Shown: positions 1-12,058 of the stretch, piece after piece
Position numbering within the stretch: position 1 is the first letter of the stretch
How the letters are laid out: each line of letters opens with the position of its first letter
Origin: Auanema rhodensis
Taxonomy: Eukaryota > Nematoda > Chromadorea > Rhabditida > Rhabditidae
Reading direction: 5' to 3'
Length of the DNA: 64,000 nucleotides
Assembly: GCA_964057225.1 (NCBI GenBank)
Contig: OZ059898.1
Location: 6,014,001 to 6,078,000, forward strand
Notes under the pieces: generated by a model
Databases searched by the model: none
Told to the model about the DNA's origin: nothing
What the model saw: the letters and a program-made list of their open reading frames with translations, nothing else
Made by a program: the position numbers and the translations under genes

Positions 1-1288
1 AGCACGGTCACGTTGAAGTTCAATGCTCTTTTGTCGCTCACGTTGTTTTTTCTCTTTCTCCTTCTGTTCAGCTTTTTGAAGCCTCTGAACAAAGATTATA
101 CATCAATTGAAGTTTTTATTATATTTTTTTAAACTTTAACTATGTGATCAATTTGTCTATTATTATGATGAAAATGAGATAAACCATTTACATACTTTAT
201 CTTAAATGTATGTATGTATATATGCATATTATAACAATAATATTATATGAATATATTTATATATTTAAAATATTTTTTATTTAAAAAAATTTTAAATTCT
301 TTTTTTATTTGCAATGCAAAGACCACAAATTTTTATATTTGTGTTCTTAAAAAATATCTTTTTTTTTCCTTTTTTTCAACTTCTTCTTTTCTTATAATAA
401 TGTTGTAAGAAGAAGATAAATTTGAATTTTCAATAAAGAACGACAACGACTTTTTGTTTTATGGAATCCATACCAAGTGGATGTAAACAATCTCATATAG
501 AATTTCGAAATATGAAGAGAAGTTAGAGAAGTTTCACTATGCTGCACAAAGTTCGAGCTTGTAAAAACCTTTTGCTGTGTATGGAATAGATTTTGATTGA
601 AATATGGGGCGAACACTACAAGTAAGTGCTTGTTGTGAAAAAATTTAGAAAGTTCAAAATTTTACTAAAACTTCTGTTTTTTTTTAAATTTTGTAGAAAC
701 AATAAATCGATTTAAGGCTTATGTTGAACTTTAAAAAGGACATGGACATAGACTACTAATGGTAAACTTTTTGCTTATCTCAGAATATGATTGGAAGCCA
801 GTGATGATAGCACACAAGAAAAACATTCAAATATTTTTATATATTATATTCAATTTTTTAAATATAATATGTATAATATTTAAAATTATTAGAAAAATAT
901 GTTAACTGATATGAAACAAGAGATTATTAGTCTGTAACGTCTGTTTACAAAAAACTGAGGAATTGAATGACCTGAGAATGTCGGACAACAGAAAAAAAAA
1001 TTTTCAGAGTGATATATCATAGTAAGTGACAAAACTTTGATGAAAATTGTTGTGACAATTGAAAGAGCAAATGTTAGTTACATATAGTATTTCTCACATT
1101 TACTTTGGTTTATATAATTCATAATCTATCTCTTGTTGATTTTCGTTTTAAAATCTATAATTTGATTATGATATTATTGAATTGACTGTATTATTATTAT
1201 TTTTTTTTATTTCTTTATTATTAAAGAAAAACTAATTTTTTGCTTTCAAACTTACATCAAAATCACTAAATCCGCCAGCAAAAATCAT
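1..1288 (-). CDS. Candidate 5' end of an unidentified coiled-coil gene (runs off left edge)
   Basis: Two minus-strand exons fit together. Exon 1288-1256 starts with ATG, encodes MIFAGGFSDFD and ends at a consensus GTAAGT donor. An acceptor-like TTGTTCAG lies about 30 nt upstream of its ATG. Exon 84-1 follows a TTTGTTCAG acceptor and is open to the window edge. It encodes 28 highly charged residues rich in K, R, E and Q (RLQKAEQKEKEKKQRERQ...), as in a helical coiled coil. Both exons are phase 0, so they can be joined directly. The linking intron would be 1.17 kb, much longer than most introns here. I do not recognise the family; charged helices of this kind occur in many nuclear and cytoskeletal proteins. 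The small exon could be chance, while the charged exon is better supported. Confidence 0.4.
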
Positions 1289-1583
1289 AGTCCGTTATCG
1301 GATTAGCTTTACCGTAGCAAGCTGAACAAGTAAAATGAAATGAGAAGAGATTGAAGAATAGGTTCAAAGAGAAGATAGGAAGTAGTTTGTATCACGATAA
1401 TTGAAAAATAAGAGACAGCAGTAAGGAAAGGGGTAGAAGTAAAATGAAGAAGAAATAGAAGACGAAGAAGTAGGAGGGATGATGACAGGGGAGGAGTTTT
1501 AGGATCTGAACTCGGATGAAAGAGAATAAAACGAAAAAAGTGGACATTGAAAACTAAGAAGGCGGGTCATACAGAATGAAAGA

Positions 1584-1656
1584 AGAGAGAGAGAGCAAAA
1601 GAGAGAGAAACAGAGAGAGAGACAGAGAGAGAAACAGAGAGAAACAGAGAGAGATA
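1584..1656. repeat. GA-rich simple repeat
   Basis: Imperfect GAGA/GACAGA/GAAACAGA tandem tract. It lies inside a broader purine-rich stretch of the plus strand. Confidence 0.85.
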
Positions 1657-4600
1657 TTAACAATAAGTACGCAGTACGAAAGATAAAGAGAGACATAGAT
1701 ATTTAGGATCATGTAAGGAAAAAAAGAAATGTTAAATGAAAGAAAAACAAAAATATTTAATCATTTAGGACGCATCGGAAACGCAAGAGCTTCCGTCGTT
1801 ATCGGTAATGCAGGCTTAGATATTCCGTAATTCGGAAGTATGAATGTGCTGTTGAGACTTAAAGGATAGAGGATAAGCAAAAATGGCTTTTTAAACTTAT
1901 GAAGATGAATAGTTTGAGAAGAAGATTTGAAGGAAGGATGAAAATAATCTTGAAGGTGTAAAGTGATAATGACATATGCAACTAAAATAAGGATGGAACG
2001 GAAGTAGAAACTGAATGAAGAGCATTTGTCCTTATTACATACAAACACCATAGAAGCTTTGGTATAAATTTGGAATAATCACAAGGCAAATACTACTACA
2101 GAATTTATGAATTGGTCTTGCGAAGAAAAAAAAAACATAAAGTACATAACATTAAAGAAATAACTTTATGAATATTTCATATAGTTTAAGGACAAATACA
2201 ATTTGATGTCAATACTATATATGTATAAAAATTGAAATTTTCAGTAATTGAAAACAAAATGTTGTTGATAGCTTTTAAAGTAAAGAAAAACAAAAAAAAA
2301 GATTGTGTTAAAACCGAAAATAGTAGAAAAATGTGAGAACTAGTTAAAAAGAATTAAGCTTGTCATCGCCTTAATGATATATTTTTCTTTTTTTTTGTCT
2401 CTCTTGTTGAGAGACAGACAACTATTGTATAGTAAGTCAATATTTATTGATAATTAATTTTCATTTTCTTCATGAATAGCTGAATTAGAAACAAAAGTTT
2501 TTAAAAAGTTTGCTTGTTGAAAAGGCATGGTATGGTAAAAAAAGTTTTTTTTTTTTAATAAAAAAAAAGGATTATGAGAATTTTAAAGGTGAATGTAGTA
2601 AAACAAGTTTACAACTTTAATGTAACATTTAAATAACTCATAATAACTAAAAGTAGACAAAGAATTCAAATAAAGAATAAAAGCCAATATTTAATTTTCT
2701 AAAGGAAATAAGCGAAAATAAATGTTTTTTTTTTCGAAATTTAAAATAAAAATAGAAACTATTCAACTATGTAACTATGTAACTATATGGTATAATTAAA
2801 TATATTTAATAAAAATATACATATGTATATCATTTTAAATAAAAATTAATTGTATAATAGGTTTTAAATGTGTTATTAGTTATTACCCAACATATTTTGA
2901 AACAACAATAGAAAATAAAACATAAATAGATATAGCTAAAGACAAAAGTTCTCGAAACAGATGACATTTAAAGGAAAAAACTTTCAAAATGGTTTTTAAA
3001 CAACAAGTCATTTGTTTCTTTTAGAAAAGATAAAAAAATATGAAATATGATATGTAAAATTAATTTTAAAATAATAGTTCAAATTGCAAAGAAAAAAAAA
3101 CATAAATTTTCAAAAGAAACAAATTTGATATGTAAAATAAAAGCAGAATTACAATGTTTTTTACATAAATTTATCTTAAGAAATAAATATTATGAAATTG
3201 ACAATATTTATATTATTTCTATTATAAGCAACTTAAAGCTTAGAAAAATATTATAAGTTATTGTTGATTAATTAAGTTTGTTAATCATAAGAGAGATATA
3301 CTTAAGCTGTACTTTTTCAATTGAAAGCATAGATCATGAATGAGAATAGTGATGGATATTGATAGATAGATAGATATGTATTATACATATTGATATGTTT
3401 ATTGTATTCTAAGGACATAAGAATGAAAATTGTATTTCTTATATCACTTCATACATAATCAAACATATTATTCATTAAGATTGATAGCTTCTTGATGTCA
3501 TTCGTTCATTTTTTTTTGTTGTTTATTTTATTCTTCTAAAAAGATGAAAGAAGTTTCTTTTTTCAACTGAAGCAATGTAGCAATAATGATATCCAGTTAC
3601 AGAAAAATGAAAGAAAACAACACTTGAAGACTTATGGATTTCACACGGGTGTTTTGTGCTTTATTCTTCTTTTTTCTATCTCTATTTGGAATATTTTGTG
3701 TATTTAAGAATGAAAATTACTTACAAAAGCTTTAAAATAATATTTTCATTTAATTTACTGGATCAAAAACCTTAATGACATATGGAGTATATATTGGAAA
3801 TAGTATATTCAAAAATCAAATTTTCCTGTAATCCAAATATCATCTAGAAGAGTTTTTTGAAAATATTTATATTCCCACAAAAAATGTTTCTCGAAATTCT
3901 TGGATTCTTGGATAATATCAATTCTAAGAAGAAAAAAATAATTAAAACTGAAATAAGTAATAGTAGAAAGTAGTCGATGAAGCTAAAGTCAGTTTGGAAG
4001 ATTGAAAATCAAGATGTGAAAAGTCTAAAGACAAGAAAGTTTACAAAGTGACGAATGGACACAAAAGAACCCTAAATAGCTTCACAACTTGAGCTAAATC
4101 CAGGAAGCAAGCGGACGACAAAGCATTTTAGAATGATGATAGCAAGGGGCCAATGTCTATTCAGTATCTGAAAAGTCTTGACGTTTTCCGTTTTGTTGGA
4201 ACTGATATAATATTTCCGTTAGCTTTGGTTCTATGTCCTACTTAGCATTGGATGCTCAAGAAAGATCAACAGCAGACAAAGAATGAACAGGAAAACTGAA
4301 GAGTAGAGAGAAAGAGGAGAGCAAGGGGGGGGGGCAGTTAGGGAAACAAAAAAGGAACGTTTTGTGTGTGAATGAAATAGTCTAGTGATTTATATGATCG
4401 AGAACCAGAAAATGAGCAATTGAAGCAGGCTAAAATGAGTTTTTTTTTGTTGAAAAAAATAAGAATAATTGAAAGAGAATAGCAGAGATTAGAATGATTA
4501 TGAAAAAAACGAAGAATAGAGAGATTATTCAGAATAAAATGTCAATTATCTTTTGGAATTAAATTTGAACGAAGTGATTCAGTTCGTTCGTATAAAATCA

Positions 4601-6341
4601 TGATCAGACATCATGATGGACGAAAGACAGAAAAAATATAAATTTTTAAGCTGTTCAAAGGAAATTGCTCAAAATAGATTTTCGTGTCTTGTCTTGGCTT
4701 ATCCTCTTCAAAAATCGTATGAAAAGTAGCTATATGGGATAATTAACTAGTCAAAGAGGAGTTAGAAAGTGTTGTTACAATGTTGAATAGGCCATACTTG
4801 TCGAATTTAAGGTCTGAGACAGAAAAAAAGTTAAAAAATACCAATTTTTTCGATTAAAGTTCTTGCTGTGCTCAGCTGGTATAAACAGATTAAGCCTTGA
4901 ACGATCCACAGCTGAGTGTTAAGCTCAAGCACGAACTGAGTTCTTCGGCACGTAGATTGTATGTGACAGAAAAAAAAAAGAAGTTCAGAAATGAATGAAA
5001 AACGTGAATTTGTGTGAAAATATATGAAACAATTGAAGAAAATCACATAGATTTTGATAAAAATGAAAAAGAAAGAAATATTAAAAAAGACAAATATCTA
5101 GTATTCAACATATATTTCCATCTATCTATCTATATATGCATGTATCTGCCTGTCTCCTCTTCGTATATGTAAGTATCGCTTTCGTGTATCAGTGTATTTC
5201 AAAATCAAAATATTCAAAAAAAAGGAAATAGTAAAAAGAAAACATATATCTATATATAAAGACAGATAGAGTCATTCTGTCAAAGAGAGGCGCATGTACA
5301 TGGATGAGAATATTCAACTATGGAAGAGGAGAGGAAGAAGAGAGGGGGGGGAGAGAAGGACGCTTTCCTACATCTATCGTTTATCCACCCAATTTCAGCT
5401 TTTTTCTTTTTTTCTATCTATCAATTTCTCTATTTCTCTTTCTCTTCTTCTTTTTTATGTTTTCTTTTTCTGTTTTTCTCTCACTTACTTCTTCACTCAC
5501 TCTGATTTTTTTCTCCAAAAGAGATATCGTCAACGTGTCATGTCAACAATCATGTAAACTATTTTCCCTCATCTTCATTCTCTATATTTCGGTGTGTTAT
5601 ATCTCTTTTTGATGTTTCTGTTTCAAATCTAGACATGGATGCAGTGAGTGAGACAAGGAAGATGAATGGATATACTTGAAGAAGGTGAATGACGGATTTT
5701 GTGATATTTTGACAAAAAAAACTTTTCATACATGTATCTTGGTGTTTTATAGATGTTTGTTAACTAAAAAAGTACTACCATGTGCTTTAAATCATAAAAA
5801 TAGAAAACGTTTTAGCAGAAAAAAGAATTGAAAATGATGGTATATGAGAGGACATGTGAAAACGATGAATAGAGGATCAAGAGAAGAAAAAGGATTATTA
5901 AATGTTTATCGTAATTGCTATGTCGTCAAGTTCAAAATTCAATATAGAAACTATAGGAAGAAGCAGAAAAAAGAGAGAATAAAGCAGAAAAAAATCTTTT
6001 TTTTTTCTTTTTCATATAATTGAAATTAGACAAAAATTGATATCCAAAAACATTTGGGAATTATATTACTGAAAATATGATTTTATGTGAATTAATATAC
6101 AGTGACTCTACTAGAAATACATAGAATTTATAATTTTGTAGAATTGTTTTTGTGAAAAACAATTTTGTTTTTTTTTTGTCTGAGAAAAATTGGTTAATTG
6201 ATTCTAAAAACGATGGGACAATAAGATCATCTGTTATTACCTTATTATCATGTCACAAGTTCTCAAGTTTGTTGTCCGAAATCAATTCCAATGACTGTTT
6301 TTTGCAAAAAAAACTGATATAACAAACAAAAACAAATATAA

Positions 6342-6362
6342 AAGAGCTAGAGAGAGAAAGCT

Positions 6363-6393
<31 letters not shown>

Positions 6394-6452
6394 AAGAAAG
6401 GGAGAGAGAGAGAGAGATGAATACAGAAGAAGAGAGAGAGAGAGAGAAAGAA
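6342..6452. repeat. GA-dinucleotide microsatellite
   Basis: Near-continuous (GA)n with short GAAA and GGGA interruptions. The minus-strand frame through it is a Ser/Leu repeat artefact, not a gene. Confidence 0.85.
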
Positions 6453-8580
6453 CAAGCGTGAGAGGAAAATCATATAAAAAATTTTTATTTGATGATTGAC
6501 TAGTTAGTACTGCATGCATCTGTTTTAACATATTGTGTTCAAGAAAATGATTTTAATTCTATGGATGAATGAGCTTTTTCACTTTGACAGTATACTATTC
6601 AACAAACATGATTGGTTGATTATATTTCATTTGCAAACTGATATGATAAAGAAAGAAAAGAAAGCTCTCACACTTCATGGAAGAAATATGAAGGAAATGA
6701 CTTGAATTAGAGAATTGGTTATGCAGTTCATCTGACCTTCTTTTGAACTTTTTCATCGAATTTAGTGTAAGAAATGACCAAGAACTGAAGAGATTTCGTC
6801 TCAATTTTGTGACAGTTTGAGGATTTAAACTTTTAAACGACATCTTTCCATAGTAAAGATTCTGTAGTGCTATTGTTCTTCATTCAAATTTTGGGTCAAG
6901 CTTGTTCGTTTTTAGAGAATCATAGCTCAAAACAATTGATCATTCTTCCTTTGAAGCTTTAAGGGGAAGTTGTTCAACTGCTTTTCTACAGCCACCCTCA
7001 CATGAGCTATATCTGGATCTGTTTTTAGCGAAAATCTTAAAATGGAAACTTCTTGAATTTAAATAAACCTTCATGTTTTTTGTGATTTTTTAATTGTTCT
7101 TTTATACAAATTTTAACAAATATCCAACTAAAATAACACAGATGAAAAGGTTAAAAGAGAGAATAGGAGGGATTCAAACCATTTTATTTAAATCTTTTTT
7201 TAAATTTTAAAATAATTAATGTTATTCCTATTAGTTAATCCAAAAAAAACAAGTAAAATGATTTTTATTTTTTTGCTCTTTCTCTTTGTTGTAAATAATT
7301 TAATAGTTCGTCATCAATGAGCTCTAATACTAAAATAGTTTCATTGTTTTAAAAACAGCTACTAATCGTATAAAATTTCCACAAAGGCTAACAAGCTTAA
7401 AAATTGTAAAACGGAAAAAATATAAACGTATATTTCCTAATTAAGAGGGATTTATGTTGTAAAATGATTGTCGGTTTCAATCTTTTTTTTCTTCTCTCAT
7501 TTGCAAACTACGTAGGTGCTTGAAGATATACTTACAATGTACGTGGATACTAAGTTCAAAAAAAAAGAAAAAAAACTTAGAGATGATATACAATATGCGA
7601 TCAGCTTTCACCGTTTTTTTCAACAAAAAATTTTTGAAATTCTGAAGTTTTAAATAAATTCTTAACGTTCACATGATTAGTAGTAAGAAATAAAGGATAG
7701 CCATGAGGGAAATTCTTTAATGAATGTATTAAGCCATTTAATTTATATAATATGCCTTATAAAAGGCCATAGATCTTTTTGCTCTTACTCATTTTTTTTA
7801 TTTAAAAGTTTTAAGAATGTTAATAAGGCCTTCATTGCACTTTTTATTCTTAGCTTAATTTAATGATTCAAAATTAAAAAGGAACGACAATGAATTCTCA
7901 TATAAACGTGAGTCGGAAAAAAAAATTCTCATTGAACTTTGAACATCTTAATATTCCTATTCAATTTCGTTAGTCGAATAAGGATTGAAACAGGGAAAAA
8001 ACGAAATAATTAGAAATCTAAAGAGGGCTTGAAAAGGAGGAAGTTCTTCGAATCAAACGAATTATTCTGCATTTTCTTCAAAACCTTCTTTTTATGAAAT
8101 TTTATATGGTGAGATGGCTCACATGTTGAACAGCTCAACATAATAGAATTTGATGCAAAATTGAGTCAACTTTTTGACAACTTAAAAGCAAAAATCAATG
8201 GAAATAGAATAAGTTTTTCGAAAAATGTATCCTTTAGCATTAATGAAAGGGGATCTCATAGTTGTTAAAGTTTTGTTATTTTTTTATTGGATAAAAAAAA
8301 AATCAGAAATGCAAAAAAATAAAAAGAGGAATTGAGAAGAAGAACCTGCATAACTTGAGGTCAGCAGCGTCAAGGTATGATAGTGTTGAAAGATCATACA
8401 ACACTTGAAAATAATTTGATATATGATCTTCTAAGTGAAGCACTGATAAAGAAAAGTGAAGGTGATCAAATCTCAGGTGTTGGTAGGTGACAAGAAAGAG
8501 TAAGTTCATAAATCGGCTGTAAAGCGATGAGTAGAATCTAAAAATGTTTATATATATATATAAATATATACTTAAGTTAA

Positions 8581-8606
8581 ATATATATATATATATATAT
8601 ATATAC
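8581..8606. repeat. (AT)n microsatellite
   Basis: Thirteen perfect AT units, with a second AT-rich block about 30 nt upstream. Confidence 0.9.
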
Positions 8607-9778
8607 AAGTTATTTATTGAATAGCAATAGTTGTTGAAAAGTTGTGTCTCAAAACAATAAAGGTATTCTTCTCCATATCCCAAAATATCGTATAGTAAAG
8701 CTCACTTCTTTAGCACTTTTTCATTATATTAAGTATACTATATATAGTTATTTTATTTATATGCTATATATAAAAAGTCCAATTTCTATTTTTGTTCGGC
8801 ACTTGGGCTGAATAGACAGAAGAAATTAATCATCTGAACTGAAAAAATGTAAAATTTTGTCTTCGTTCGGCATTTTAAGCTTTGAAATAAAATCAAAGAC
8901 AAAGTGGACAACTAGCATCCGTTATCCTGATTCTGTCGGCGTAATTTTGATCATCTGATGCGTGAACTCGAAGGCAATAAGCAGACCCCTATAGACAATG
9001 ACATCAATGACAAGAATAGTAACAGAGCTAAGGATAGAATATGAAAGAGAGATGAGAGTTGGCTAGACGGTTGAAAGAATAGCCAGTATGGAATACTTTC
9101 CATCTCTTGGGAACAATTTTTCCACATACAAAGTGAGAGAGAACCAAACTTTGAAAGAAGTTAAACGAAGAGACAAAAAGAATCAGCTGTATTAAGATTA
9201 AAGAGTTAAATATGAATTGAAGTTTGAATATACAGCAGCGTTCTATATGTAAGTTATGCTCTCCGATTTATTTTTAATGGTTTTTTTTGTGTTTTTTGAT
9301 TGATCACAGATCAACATACATACATATAGACATCTATCTATCTATCTATAGGCAGATATGTATATGTTCTAAAAGCGGAAAACGAACGAACATGTGCAGT
9401 TAAAGCTTTTAGTTTTGAAATAAATTAAAATAAATTCATTTGAATGAAAATATTTTTAATATTATGCCTTATAAGTCTATTCTTGAATTATAATTTTATT
9501 TTATAAATATATTAGTATTATCATTAAATTAAAATTTAAAATATTATAATTATATTTCATTTAAGAAATAGGATAGTATAGATGTACCATATATGAATAT
9601 ATTTATGTATTTTATTGTTTATTATTACATATATATATACGAATATATACATATAAATTATAAATAAATATTAGAAAAATAAATATTCTCACTTAAATAC
9701 ATTTTTTCTTTCTTTGATTGCTATTAATAATCATTATAGTTAATTGTATATTTAGTACTCAAAATATTTTCTAACCTT

Positions 9779-9848
9779 TCTCTCTCTTTCTCTCTCTCTC
9801 TTCTTTTTTTCTTTCTCTTTCTTTCTCTTTCTCTCTCTTTCTCTCTCT
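9779..9848. repeat. TC-rich microsatellite
   Basis: Imperfect (TC)n/(TTTC)n tract, the pyrimidine-strand counterpart of the GA tracts elsewhere in the region. Confidence 0.8.
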
Positions 9849-11961
9849 ATGTTCTTTTCCATTTTGTTCTCCTGTTCCCTCTCGTTCTCTTTCATAGCAG
9901 ACTTTGTTCTTTAGGCTTTTCGGGTCATTTATATTCTCATTCTTCTAACTGAATATCAAGTATATTTCTTGGAATTATCATTGAAATTTGCAAAATTATA
10001 TTTGAAATTTCCGTCATGTCCAAGAAGGAAGTCACGAAAAAGAATAATAAAACATCATTTCATTCACATCATATGTACGTATGTTCATACAAGTTTGACA
10101 ATATTACTGTTTTACTATGTGTGCAGAATGATGTCAATATTAACTTCCGGGAAAAAAAGAAGAAGAAGAATGAAAATGAATCCTCATATATGCAAATGAA
10201 CTATAATTTTTTTATGAAAAGAAGAAAGTTCTAGTAAAGTAATTGCAAAAAAAGAAAATAAAAACTTCGATTTCATCATGTAATGTTAAAAAACATTGGT
10301 AAAGCCTAGCAATCAAATGACTCAATATCCATCATATCAAAAGCTTTGTATAACACATGCTGGCATGTTAATAGTGTTGTCTTTTACCGAGTTGGAACAT
10401 AAATTTTCTTTGATAGGTCGACTAATTGCACAAAAAAAATCTTATTTTTTTTAACTTCTTTCTGGGTGTTTGTTTTGAATGATTGTGAGAGAGATGTCGG
10501 CGACGGAACAAACATGCAATCAGTAGTTCCTGGATGAGTGAATGGGCATAAAAAAATTTTTTTTATAAACTCTATTATCATGTTTATAAAAAGAAGAAAG
10601 ATAACCTTTTTTTGTTCTGTGCAAAACGTTGAAGAACTTTTTTGTCTTTTCTACCATTGCCCCTGGGGGGCATATATAGTTTTTGAAAGAAACAAATATC
10701 TGAGAAATACCCAAACATGTAGTATTCACTTCGTCATTTTCCATTCGTCGTTTTAACTTCAGTTCGAATTTCAAAGTTTTACAATCGGTATAGTTGAAAG
10801 AAGCAAAAGTAGTAGTTAGAAAAATAAATTGTTGTTAAACGATTGATAGTATACAGTTATATTTAGATTAATGAAAAACAAAATTGACTAAATATACATA
10901 TAAATATGTATTAAACTATACATATTAATAGTTTATTTAAAAGAAGTTTTTTAATTATTATGATAATACTGTCGTTGAATGATAAATGATATTCATTAAT
11001 CATTAATGTATTATATTTATAAATATATATAAATAGTCTATTATTCTATATATAGATATATACTATATATACTATATTTATTTATTTTTTTCACATTTTA
11101 TTCATATAATATTCATTTAACTTTTATTCATCATCATTTCTGCCAATCATTTACGTGTATATACATGTACATGTACTTCACTTCATGTAGTTGAATCTAT
11201 TTCAAAACCTATATTGTCCTTTTTCAAATATTTTCTCTTTTAGAACAATAATCTACCCAAGAATGCGAAAAAAAAGCATTTAATAATAGAAACAAATAGA
11301 AAAACAAGAGAAATGCCTCACAAATTACGAGAATATGGCCAGTTAGAGAAGAAATTTGATTGAAGACATGGACATATAAGATGTTAGACTAGATCAGACT
11401 GATATAAAGACGAAGAGATAGATTTTGGAAGCAAATTGATGAAATCTGCTCTGAGCTCGAAAATTTCTCTTTTCTCTTCATCATCACACCACTATGCTCG
11501 TCTTCTTCTTCTTTTTTTTCACATCCATGTGCATACATATGTGTATGTTATATATGAAGTAAAATACATTACATGAGAATTGAAACAGAAAATGAAACAA
11601 CTTCCTTGGAAGTGACGGAAACTGTTAACTTTTAGTTCGTAAAATGGCAACTTTTAAATTAAATTGCTACACGTACCAAGTATTAGTGGTAAATCTCATT
11701 TTTTTTTAAACATCTTTTCTGTTTTTATCAAGTATTCAGATTTACTTTGCGTTGACGGAGTATGAGATTCAATTTTGAAACACTAATTTGGCAGGAAAAT
11801 CATCTTCAATCTCGTATCGTGTTTCAGACGAATTAGTTAATGTGGACCTCTACACTCTAACTCTCTTATGAAAGCTCAAAGAACTTTTACGATCCCTATT
11901 TTTTGTGTTCCTTTTATTTTATTTTTATTATTTTTAATTAAAATTGAAATTATTCACATAC

Positions 11962-12058
11962 CTGTTTGGTTCGAAGTGCCTGAGCTCCGAGCATCTTTCT
12001 TACAATACGCTATTTGATTTCGTTTCGAACTTGTGAATGAGGAACACGGAAGCGATTC
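11962..12058 (-). CDS. Isolated candidate exon, unidentified
   Basis: This 97-nt stretch is more GC-rich than its surroundings. On the minus strand it is preceded by a poly-T acceptor (TTTTTTTTTAG) and followed by a consensus donor (CAG|GTATGTG). Only one frame is open throughout, giving about 32 residues starting ESLPCSSFTSSKRN. I do not recognise the peptide. It could be a coding exon, or a 5' untranslated exon, of the minus-strand gene at the left edge, or belong to another gene whose other exons I cannot see. The splice signals, not the peptide, are the evidence. Confidence 0.35.

Noticed and set aside
5294-5612. Three overlapping plus-strand frames of 60-100 codons
   Set aside because: Phe/Ser/Leu-rich low-complexity translation of a pyrimidine tract; mutually exclusive frames and no splice context.
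6282-6473. 63-codon minus-strand frame
   Set aside because: It is the translation of a (GA)n microsatellite (Ser/Leu repeat), not a protein.
10655-10680. TGCCCCTGGGGGGCA hairpin
   Set aside because: A single 6-bp stem with no repeat, gene or terminator context.
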